Assembly (NCBI GenBank): GCA_021234155.1
Contig: JAJEKV010000831.1
Location: 1-64,000, forward strand
DNA length: 64,000 bases
Reading direction: 5' to 3'
Source: Isoetes taiwanensis
Taxonomy: Eukaryota > Streptophyta > Lycopodiopsida > Isoetales > Isoetaceae
Made by a program: the position numbers and the translations under genes. Below are positions 56,215 to 64,000 of the stretch, in pieces; within the stretch, counting starts at the first letter, position 1; the number at the start of each line of letters is the position of its first letter. Under the pieces are notes generated by a model. It was not told the DNA's origin, searched no databases, and saw only the letters and a list, made by a program, of their open reading frames with translations.

Positions 56215-56560
56215 TAAGAAATGAATTTTAACAAACTGGAGTTCAATCGCGCCTAGCGCGAGAAGTTAATATGGTTTTGTATGAAACACTTTTAGACATG
56301 TCTCGTTTCCTTGAGTAGACTGACTCGCTCTCAGCAAGCATCCTCATCATCTATATAATTCACTAGCTACATTATTGAGTATAGTGTATTGATCTATCTT
56401 TTATAAGAAATGAATACGCGAGAAGTTAACACGGTTTTCTATAAGACACTTTTAGATATGTTTCATATCCCATTTCTAAAAATATTTTATAGAACATATT
56501 AATCTCTTGCGCTCAGCGCGAGAAGAAAAAACTCGCGCTCAGCGCGAGAAGAACAAAAAA
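56215..56560. repeat. Diverged direct repeat with CGCGAGAAG palindromes
   Basis: TAAGAAATGAAT...GCGAGAAGTTAAYAYGGTTTT with ACACTTTTAGAYATGTYTC occurs at 56215-56310 and 56403-56474. Palindromes TCGCGCCTAGCGCGA (56247), TTGCGCTCAGCGCGA (56507) and TCGCGCTCAGCGCGA (56533), each followed by GAAG, lie in and beside it. Confidence 0.75.
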
Positions 56561-56717
56561 CTACCTAACCACAGTTGACAAATTGTAAGTAAAATAGTTT
56601 TTTATTCCAAAAAATTTATACAATAGAGTTTTATAAAAGCTATTCTGGTAAGACTGGTAGCAGTGATGCATGATCAATAATTATTGTCCTTTGTACAATG
56701 TAATCTAGTCTATCTGG

Positions 56718-57917
56718 ATCCAGGTTTGTCATATCAGCAGGCAAGCAAAGATAGATGCTACTTTTCAGATATGGGAACACCAGGATTTGCTTTGTTTTAC
56801 AGAAACATGAACACATCAATCACGTCTCCCGCCTGATATACCTGGTTTTGTGCTGTTTGGTCAAATATGGAACGAGAAAATAATAGGAGCAGGACGAGGC
56901 TTTGGGGGGATAGCAGTATATAAGCGAGCAGGTTCAATATATGAAATGCAAGTTTTGAAAAGTGATACAAATAACCAATATATGTGGTTGGAATTAAAAG
57001 GGAATAGGCAACAGTTGATTTTGGCTATTTGTTACTTTGCTCCAGAAAACTCAAACATTTACAACAGATCTGGGTTTGACAAGGAAAACCCATTTGGTAA
57101 CCTGTGCTCCGATATTCTAGAATTCTCTTCTCGAGGAGAAATAGTCATAGTAGGAGATTTCAATGGACGCACTGGCTGCAAACAAGCCAAAGTATTTGAC
57201 GATCTTGCAAACATCTATTTAGATGAGACTGATGATCCCACATATCATAGAATTTCAGATGACAATATGTCAAATGGAATGGGTGAGAAGCTGCTAGATC
57301 TATGCACAATATGTCAGCTGAGAATAATAAATGGCATAAGAGCTTTCCCAGCATCAGGAAAGTTTACTTACCAAAATCATGCAGGTGCCAGTGCAATCGA
57401 CTATGTTATGGCAAAAAGAAAGGATCTTATATCGGATTTCTGTGTGGGTACCAAACTACCTGAGTCAGATCATGCACCCTTGCACGTAGTGTTCAAAATC
57501 CAAGTAAGCTCAAGAAAATCAGCTCCACGATTCTGTCCTAAGCTGAAAGTGAACTATGAACATCACGAAAAATATGGAAAACACATTGAAAGGCTTCTGA
57601 CAACAGCCACATGGTCGGGAAAACTTGAAGAGGACGCTGTGCAATTCCAAAGAATAACATTTGTTGCAGCCAAAGACATTTTTGGGCTTTCTAAGAAACA
57701 TATGCCAGGGAGGCCTTGCAACTCATGGTGGGATGAAGAATGCCATGAAGCTAGAAGAAAACTGCCACAGAATTGCATCTATAAACCAAAATGGTACAAA
57801 CAAATTATCAGGGAAAAAAAGCGTGCTTATGGTGCACAAAGGCAAGCACAGTTATCTGAACAATTCACAAAACACCCAAAACGGTTTTGGGACATGCTGC
57901 AATGTAGATCTGAATAG
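56718..57917 (+). pseudogene. LINE endonuclease
   Basis: The frame starts ISRQAKIDATFQIWEHQDLL and CFTET followed by TGA at the place where the conserved ETW tryptophan is expected. It continues SRLPPDIPGFVLFG, RGFGGIAVY, IVIVGDFNGRTG (57145), ASAIDYVMAK and PESDHAPLHVVF (57463), the GDFN and SDH boxes of apurinic-type LINE endonucleases. A basic linker (KKHMPGRPCNSWWDEECHEA) leads to TAG at 57915. Apart from the TGA every active-site motif is intact. Confidence 0.85.
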
Positions 57918-59870
57918 GCTATATTGGATATAGATGCTTTGTCCAAATTAGTCAAAGCCCTATATGAAAAGGATGGCGCCAGTTGCATGCCATTAATAGC
58001 TCCACAAACAGAACTTTTTGCAATATCAGAGGTCCGAGACTGCTTATCCAAGATCTCTAATAATAAAGCGCATGATCTGGATAGCCTCTGCGTGGAACTT
58101 TTTAAATGGGGTGGAGAGAAAACAATAGCTATTTTGACAGATTTGTTAAACAAAAGTCTCATGCTAGGGTTGCCAGACAATTGGAAAACAAATCGTGTTC
58201 ATCCCATACATAAGGGCGGAGACAAAAAGATAGCAGCTAATTATAGGACCATTCTGATAAGCAGTGTGTTTGCCAAAATTCTAGGAAGTCTCCTGGAAAA
58301 CAAGCTGAGTTCATGGGCAGAACAGGCAGAAGTACGCTCTCCATGCCAGGCTGGGTTCAGAGGGGATCATAATACACTTGATCATGTGCTAATCCTCAGA
58401 ACTCTTATTGAGAATGCAAAAGCTCCAAATGCAGCATTATACATAGCCTACATTGATTTTACAAAAGCATTTGATACAGTTCCACGGAGAGAGCTCAGTG
58501 ACAGGATGATACAACTAGGAGTTCCTAAAGACATCAGAGCAGCAGTATCACAATTATATGCCGAAGTATTAATCAAAGTTTCAGGAGAATGTGATACGCA
58601 AATCCAGAACACGATTGGGGTACGCCAGGGTTGCCCCTTGTCTCCGACCCTGTTTGGGCTCTTCGTAGATGAATTGGATGAATGGCTTAAAGCCAGATCA
58701 TTAGCAGGTACCCGCTTGGGGACATATGTCATTCAGCTTCTGCTATATGCAGACGATGTGGTATTGCTGGCAAGCAAACCGAAAATATTACAGGATCACC
58801 TTAACAGCTTGGAGGCCTTTTGTGAAACTAAGAAGATGAGCGTGAATTTAGCTAAATCAAAGATCATGATCTTTGGCACACGAGACAGACCAGAATTCAC
58901 ATACAAAGGGCAGATCATGGAGATTGTTGAGAGCTACAAATATCTTGGAGTAGATATTACTTCCAACTATAGCTGGAAAAATTGCGTAAGTAGAAGAGCA
59001 TCCGGAGGGAAAGCTGCGCTTTACAGCATGCTGGCAAAATGCAACCGTGCTGCACTCACACAATGGGGTTTGAAGAAGATCTTATTTAAAACTTTGGTTC
59101 AAACAGTAGCTTTGTATGGTGTCCCTATTTGGGGGCCTGGAATCTCACAACGCATGTGGAAGCAGATTGAGGGGGTTCAGAAAATGTTCTTGAGAGAAGA
59201 ACTAGGGATCCGATCCCAAATTCCATATGCTATCATGCTAGCTGAAGTGGGCATGTTCCCACTTGAATTGGAAGGTCTATACCAAGCAATTAACTTCTTT
59301 AACAGAGTCAAGGGGCAGCACACAGACCGATTATCCCATAAAGCCATGATAAATTCGCACACAGGATGGAAGACAAATCTGCTGGCATGGGCGGCAAAGT
59401 GGGGCGTGGATGAATCGAATTGGCCACAGGACAAAAAAGAGGCAAGAGTTTTGCTGGAAAAATTGGCAATAGTTCATCTCTGGGCTGATCCGGGTAAAAG
59501 CATGGTACTGTACAGAAATAATATTAATCACATGGATCCATATGAGTGCCAAAAGTATCTCCAGGCAGGCATACCAAAAATACAAAGCCGGATGTTGGCA
59601 AAGTACAGAACAGGATCACATAAATTAGAGATTGAAACTGGTCGATGGTTAAAGACTCCAGTTGAATCCCAGTTATGTAAGATATGCAAGACAGGGGCAA
59701 TTGAAGATGAGCACCGTGTTTTCATGCACTGCCCAGAATACGCCCACATCAGATCTAATTTTGGGATATATGTAACAGATCTACACTCATTGTTCTCTTT
59801 ACCGACATTGACATTAGGATCCTATATAAAAGCGGTGGATGCACACCGTTCATTATTACAAAAGTTGTAA
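57918..59870 (+). CDS. LINE reverse transcriptase with zinc-binding C-terminus
   Basis: About 650 uninterrupted codons in frame with the endonuclease after the TAG, with no ATG at its start. Motifs: KAHDLDSLCVELFKWG, VHPIHKGGDKKIAANYRTI, CQAGFRGDHNTLDHVLILR, AYIDFTKAFDTVPRREL, IGVRQGCPLSPTLFGLFVD, QLLLYADDVVLLA (the catalytic YADD), VESYKYLGVDITSNYSW and a C-terminal CKICKTGAIEDEHRVFMHCP cluster likely to bind zinc. The active site is complete. Translation would need readthrough of TAG or an internal start, so the element is probably inactive in this copy. Confidence 0.85.
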   Translation, partial: AILDIDALSKLVKALYEKDGASCMPLIAPQTELFAISEVRDCLSKISNNKAHDLDSLCVELFKWGGEKTIAILTDLLNKSLMLGLPDNWKTNRVHPIHKGGDKKIAANYRTILISSVFAKILGSLLENKLSSWAEQAEVRSPCQAGFRGDHNTLDHVLILRTLIENAKAPNAALYIAYIDFTKAFDTVPRRELSDRMIQLGVPKDIRAAVSQLYAEVLIKVSGECDTQIQNTIGVRQGCPLSPTLFGLFVDELDEWLKARSLAGTRLGTYVIQLLLYADDVVLLASKPKILQDHLNSLEAFCETKKMSVNLAKSKIMIFGTRDRPEFTYKGQIMEIVESYKYLGVDITSNYSWKNCVSRRASGGKAALYSMLAKCNRAALTQWGLKKILFKTLVQTVALYGVPIWGPGISQRMWKQIEGVQKMFLREELGIRSQIPYAIMLAEVGMFPLELEGLYQAINFFNRVKGQHTDRLSHKAMINSHTGWKTNLLAWAAKWGVDESNWPQDKKEARVLLEKLAIVHLWADPGKSMVLYRNNINHMDPYECQKYLQAGIPKIQSRMLAKYRTGSHKLEIETGRWLKTPVESQLCKICKTGAIEDEHRVFMHCPEYAHIRSNFGIYVTDLHSLFSLPTLTLGSYIKAVDAHRSLLQKL

Positions 59871-60027
59871 AAGAAAGTCCATGTGCTCCATGGCCTCTCG
59901 AGGCCCAAGAGAGCATTAGATATAAATTAAATTAAATTAAAAATTTTGGCCTCCAGCATTCCTGAATGGTAGGTTCTTAGACTCTCTAACAAGTTTCTTT
60001 GTCCAGCTTCTAGGACTAAGAAATGGC

Positions 60028-60273
60028 TCAAAACAAATGCAATGCCAATAGATGCAGCTGCATGGGAACTATTTCTGCAATCTGGGCATTAAACTCGGCT
60101 TCTGTTAAGCCTGCCACCTGCTGGACGGCACTTCCACATCCATTTCTCTCCTCAGAGATAGGGAGGAGACGGTCGAACTTGTTCATAAATATGTGGAAAT
60201 CCCTGAACAGTGTTGCTTTCGGGATATCTCTATGAAGTGCCATGTCCTGGGCTTTGGTGAGGCTCAAGGCCAA
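60028..60273 (-). CDS. Hypothetical minus-strand ORF
   Basis: The frame reads LTKAQDMALHRDIPKATLFR, then RLLPISEERNGCGSAVQQVA, and ends LHLLALHLF before TGA at 60028. The amino-acid pattern looks protein-like, but there is no recognised family, start context or partner exon. It lies between a LINE and a transposase-like gene and may be a scrap of another element. Confidence 0.25.
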   Translation of the reverse strand: MALSLTKAQDMALHRDIPKATLFRDFHIFMNKFDRLLPISEERNGCGSAVQQVAGLTEAEFNAQIAEIVPMQLHLLALHLF

Positions 60274-60663
60274 GCCTCACTCGTGCACATGAACTCCGTT
60301 GGTAGCATTAACATGTTGGTAACCCATTGAGCAAAAAAAAAACTGCAGAGATTGGAATGGCGAAATGATATTTGTACTGATTCAGCAAATACGAAATTGA
60401 AAATGTGCTAAGAAATGGGATATGTGCTGACGTGTCTAGACCTGTTATGTCACAAACAGAAATACTTTGTATGGGTCGCGCCCAGTGCGACATATCTGTA
60501 TTTAGTAAATTAATATAACTTTCTTTTGTATTTTACAAAATTATGGTCCATACGTGTCACGCGCACTGTCGCCCGTAGCAAGGTGTAGGCATTGTATAAA
60601 TATATCATTTATTGTTATTGCATACAAGACTATGTTTTCCTCAACCTTTCTTCTAATTTTCAG
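60274..60663. other. Intergenic or intron DNA before the transposase-like gene
   Basis: Contains the TCGCGCCCAGTGCGA palindrome (60476-60490) and a strong polypyrimidine acceptor TTTCTTCTAATTTTCAG (60647-60663). Confidence 0.5.
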
Positions 60664-61284
60664 ATTTCTCATGAAGCTAGTGCTGGGGAATCCTGTGACC
60701 AAGAACCTCGGGCAGAGAAGAATGATGTTGATTACATGGATGTGGAAGAGATTAATACAAATAAGAATGAACAGAGACTTGAAGCAAATGCAGAAAATAT
60801 TAAAAACCCAGCTGGTGCTAATGAGGAAAGAAGAATTATAGTAGTTTCCAGATTAACGTTTAAGGATGAGAAAGTGAATTTGCATCATCTGTGCAATAGA
60901 GGAATTGTTGGTGAAGGTGTGCTTATACTATGGGATCCTATGCACTGCTATAATGGTCAGGCTATTAGTGATGACTTTGTGGGAGTCTCCATTTCTTCAA
61001 TACAGCTTCATAACTTCAGTGTTGAGCTGAAGGACAAACACTGCTATGCTTGCAATAATATCAACAGTGGTTTAGAGTTGCCAGCCTTGTAGCTCTGGCT
61101 AGTGGACTCCATTGAGATAATAGGAAAAGGGATGCTTCAAAGAATTGAGCGTGTTAGAGAAAATAATGTGGTGGTGGATGAAAATGACATTCCTTCCATA
61201 CCTATCCATACCAGAAAGAAGGGCCTACAACTTCTTGAAGAGGAAGAAGAGGAAGGAAAAGGTTCAGACTGTGAAAGGTACTAA
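60664..61284 (+). pseudogene. Transposase-like gene, N-terminal exon
   Basis: From the acceptor at 60663 the frame reads ISHEASAGESCDQEPRAEKN, an acidic low-complexity part to about residue 60, then a globular part (RRIIVVSRLTFKDEKVNLHH, GEGVLILWDPMHCYNGQAIS, DDFVGVSISSIQLHNFSVEL). An in-frame TAG at 61090-61092 interrupts it, after which the frame stays open (LWLVDSIEIIGKGMLQRIER, EEEEEEGKGSDCERY). It resembles domains found N-terminal to plant transposases, but this is uncertain. It is collinear with the following blocks. Confidence 0.4.
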
Positions 61285-61860
61285 CAACTGCAGTGAAGAG
61301 ACCATGCAAGCCATCAGAGGGGGGGATTGTGGCTGCCCCAATAACGGCTTTGGTAGATTCACAGTGAAAGAACTTGTGGAAGCCCGATCAATCTACAAGG
61401 AGAAAACTCATGACGCTAGAAAAACTTATATTTACAATATCATAGAACATGCATTTGGGCCATCACTTGATGTCAAGAACATGGGATTTTCTATTGGTGG
61501 GAAATGGATATGCAGCAGTGCAGTGACAACCATACTAGGTATTTTAGCCTCTACATGGTGGAGATTAAGGCGGAACCAAAAGAGGGGGGCTCAAATAGGT
61601 TGGCATGGTAATCGGAGAAAGGCGAGGACAAACCCCAGGGTGCTTGCAGCTCAGAGTTTATTCGAGAAGTTTGTTAACTATCATGCTGAGAGTATGCGTC
61701 ACAAAAGTGTGGTTGATGAAGAGGGATGCAGGAAAGTAGTTCGAATGTTGCCTGCATATTTCACACAAAAAGTGATTTTACAAATGATCAACAATCTTCC
61801 AGAGGAACACCTATCGTTGAAGAGAATCCCTTTCCGTTTGACATAAGAGAAAAGATGAAA
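61285..61860 (+). pseudogene. Transposase-like gene, Cys/helical middle part
   Basis: After a frame change near 61270 the text is GGDCGCPNNGFGRFTVKELV, EARSIYKEKTHDARKTYIYN, then GFSIGGKWICSSAVTTILGI, HGNRRKARTNPRVLAAQSLF and VVRMLPAYFTQKVILQM, ending near LPEEHLS; the next block (IVEENPFPFDIREKMKTNP) is in a third frame at 61810-61938. A Cys cluster, a helical block with R..Y, an F-x-I-x-G-x-x-x-C strand and a P-rich exit is the layout I associate with DUF7869 proteins. Confidence 0.5.
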
Positions 61861-61986
61861 ACTAACCCGATATGTGAAATACCTACTTATAAACCACACT
61901 ATGATAGGTCTAATTCCAAGGAAAAAATAGAGAACTGAAATCCGATGCCGACCATCAGTCGAAGGAGAAGAGAATGAACTCTAACG

Positions 61987-63762
61987 GTGTACCTTTCGCA
62001 TAATGGGTCAGCGAGTAAACGGAAACAACAGCTTAAGCCATTAGGATTTCACAATCAGCCTTCAACAAGTTCTGGAGTAAGCACTTTTCAGATGTCAAGA
62101 GAATGCAACTTCTCAAAGTGCAATATATATGTGGATTTGTTAGATAAGCTCGAGAAGTTGAAACTTGAGGTGGAAAGACCAGCGGTTCGGAAGGAAATGA
62201 GAATTTACATGATGGAGCAAATGTCATGTCGATCAACATACTGGATGTGGAGATTCTTGTCTACAATAGAACTAGAGAATTTTCTATGCATCATTCATGA
62301 CAAGATGGATCAGTAAAAAACTTGTTTGCCCCAGTTTAGGGCTATATCAAAGTCTGTTGCAAGGTCTTTCCCATTGCAAATATCACTAGTTGGATTCATA
62401 ACTCATGGCCAGGAAGCAGTGCATCACGGCCATTTTACATTAGAATTATGGGGTGATGATCCAAACTTCCATGTTGGTAGCATTGCAAAAGCATTGCGTG
62501 ATTTGAAACATGGTTTTAATGGAGATGTTCATTCTTGTAAGCCATTGCAACATCTCTTTAAGGCATTGCATCACTGGTCCCATGAGACTAGAGGATTTGA
62601 CCATAGGAAAAATGGGCCAGCACCTTCAATTCATGTGAACCCAATACCAGGGCGCCGACTACCCAAGAAGCTACTTTTGCAACTTGACAATTGTGCTAGC
62701 CAGAATAAAAATAGATATGTGTTTGCATACTTGTCGTATCTTACATGAGTTGGAGTGTTTGAAATGGTCTATATTGGTTATTTGATGTCTGGCCACACTC
62801 ACGAAGACATTGATGCAATGTTTGGGCATTATAGGATCAAATTGCAGATAAGTGATGTCACCACCTATCCGAGGCTTTTGGAGCTATTTAAGCAGTGTTC
62901 TTCACCTCCTCCTATTGTTTCATTGATACAAGAAGTCCCCGACTGGAAAGAGTTCATAGAGGGTTATGCTCATGAAGATCTTATTGGGCATAGTGCTCCA
63001 TTGCAATTTAGGTTTTGGGTGAAGAATGGAAAGCCAATAATGCAATACAAGATGAGGGCTGGAGATCCTGTGTGGAAACCGGAAGATAAGGATATATTGA
63101 TTTGGAAAGAGGATGTGGCAGATGAACCAATGGTGCCGACGGGAGAGCCTAAGGCTATGAAACCATTAGGAGAAGTGAAGGACTGTGAACGGACTATGGA
63201 AGGGATAATGAAGTATATAAAGTACTGGGAGAAATCCTTAGCAGATAAACACATAGCACCAGAGAGAAGAGCGTGCAATAAAGCACTTGTAAATTATTGG
63301 AATGAAGTTCATATACTTTTAGAGAGTTTGGACACAAGTAGTAGTGTCTTTCGAGAGGGTTGGCTACCTCAAAGTCGATGGAGGCTCGACCATGGTCAAT
63401 TCCAACCTGATCAGCAGCCGATCCACTTGATGACAGAGGAGGTGGAAGAGGATGAAGAGCACTATATTGGACCTATAAAAGAGCGTCCCAAGTATTATGG
63501 ACTTGCTCCATATGATCCTAAGATGGATTTGAAGGATGACCAATATTTGATCGTCAGGCCATCAGATGAAGATACTTATCCTATTTGGTTAGGGTATATC
63601 ATCTCGAGTGTTTGTAGGGAAGCTAATAACCCTAACAGAAACAAGGTGCATGTGGAGTGCTGGCGCCCATTAAGTGGAAAAGGAGTTATTACTGAAAAAG
63701 AGCGCTATAAAGATTGTTTTAATAAGCAATGGAAGTATGATGCAAGTGATCCGCCCCAATGA
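61987..63762 (+). pseudogene. DUF7869-like, putative DDE transposase core
   Basis: One frame with two in-frame stops, TAA at 62314-62316 and TGA at 62746-62748. Landmarks: FLCIIHDKMDQ then TAA then KTCLPQ, a GHF strand, KLLLQLDNCASQNKNRYVFA (about 62675), YIGYLMSGHTHEDIDAMFGH (62767) and a C-terminal part with WRLDHGQFQP, PYDPKMDLKDDQYLIVRPSD and YPIWLGYIISSVCREAN. D in HDKMDQ, D in LDNC and D in HEDID could be an RNase H-like D, D, D/E set (inference). The C-terminal 100 residues resemble a small reader domain. Short untranslated-looking ends and no TIR visible; the right end lies beyond the window. Confidence 0.6.
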
Positions 63763-63890
63763 ATGAAAATAAAATCCGTGTTGATGTCATGGAACCCCAG
63801 AAAGGGCAAGGTGGAACCGAAAAGATTCCAATCTCTGTGAAGGATAAAGTTCTGAAGTCACTAGACAAGATAGCCGAACAAGCAAAATAA
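63759..63890 (+). CDS. Small overlapping ORF at the end of the transposase-like gene
   Basis: ATG at 63759 overlaps the TGA of the preceding frame (ATGA). It encodes 43 charged residues (MNENKIRVDVMEPQKGQGG to KSLDKIAEQAK) and ends in TAA at 63888-63890. It may be the true C-terminus after a one-base frameshift rather than a separate gene. Confidence 0.35.
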   Translation: MNENKIRVDVMEPQKGQGGTEKIPISVKDKVLKSLDKIAEQAK

Positions 63891-64000
63891 AGTACGTGAG
63901 TCCATGAGTATCTTATGATATGAATCTTACTTTCATTGTAATCCTACTTTCAATGCATTTTCATTGTATTCGTGTTTTCATTGTAATCTTACTTTCAGTG
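63891..64000. other. Probable 3' flank
   Basis: T-rich, with TTACTTTCATTGTAAT and close variants repeated about three times, suggesting a 3' UTR or the start of a repeat. The window ends here. Confidence 0.3.

Larger units (their letters stand above)
56700..59940 (+). mobile_element. Nearly intact family-B LINE (endonuclease plus RT)
   Basis: A single frame runs from about 56718 to 59870 through endonuclease and reverse transcriptase with only two in-frame stops, TGA at 56808-56810 and TAG at 57915-57917. The 3' UTR is very short and includes CATGGCCTCTCGAGGCCCAA, then a TAAATTAAATTAAATTAAAA tail (59927-59945). No ORF1 is recognisable upstream, so the copy is truncated or the family has a single ORF. 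It is the youngest-looking LINE in the window. Confidence 0.85.

Noticed and set aside
57915-57926. Programmed stop-codon readthrough in the LINE
   Set aside because: The context after TAG does not match known readthrough signals, and a second stop (TGA at 56808) disrupts the endonuclease, so simple decay is likelier. It is kept only as a testable alternative.

Overview
The window is nuclear DNA of a land plant with a large, repeat-filled genome. The likeliest source is a seed-free vascular plant such as a fern. The evidence is canonical GT-AG plant introns, a plant lipid-transfer-protein gene, PPR repeats of the plant PLS type, Ty1/copia and LINE elements, and a remnant that looks like a flagellar EF-hand protein, which would be expected where sperm swim. 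Nothing suggests bacterial, viral or organellar DNA. Genes are sparse and most recognisable coding DNA is broken.

Layout. 1-14 kb is mostly AT-rich intergenic DNA with many small tandem duplications, a LINE 3' end (8.07 kb), two weak exon candidates (8.4 kb minus, 13.1 kb plus) and two copies of a dispersed GC-rich hairpin. 14.3-14.8 kb (minus) holds the cleanest gene, an nsLTP-like secreted protein with one 69-nt intron. 15.3-20.6 kb has LINE fragments of two families. 21.0-26.2 kb looks like a long LTR with a tRNA-Met primer binding site, followed by two pairs of 62-67 nt hairpins, each pair upstream of a TATA-like box; one box precedes a 151-codon ORF. 26.6-33.5 kb has a LINE 3' end with a long CATC array, a copia solo LTR and a decayed, nearly full-length GC-rich LINE. 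33.5-46.1 kb has a copia gag fragment, an L1-like LINE, a SINE-like sequence, a copia element with a single LTR, a second copia fragment, a flagellar-type gene remnant, a second L1-like LINE copy and a TIR element.

46.6-63.9 kb is richest in gene remnants: a PP2C (PPTC7-like) pseudogene; a PPR pseudogene carrying a LINE 3' end and a MITE; a lone last exon of xanthine dehydrogenase; a broken, intron-containing gene (minus) encoding a DGQH motif like that of ParB-type folds; a nearly intact LINE with only two in-frame stops; and at the right edge a transposase-like gene with DNC...GHTHEDID motifs resembling DUF7869.

No operon-like or pathway logic links the genes. What ties the window together is mobile-element history. 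One LINE family leaves 3' ends with a conserved terminus and a different microsatellite tail at each site, copia copies sit next to each other and next to LINEs, and small palindromic elements recur. The least explained items are the paired hairpins, two kinds of short GC palindrome, an insertion repeated in every L-type PPR motif, and the DGQH gene with a perfect hairpin in its intron. All family names come from motif recognition by eye; no database search was possible.
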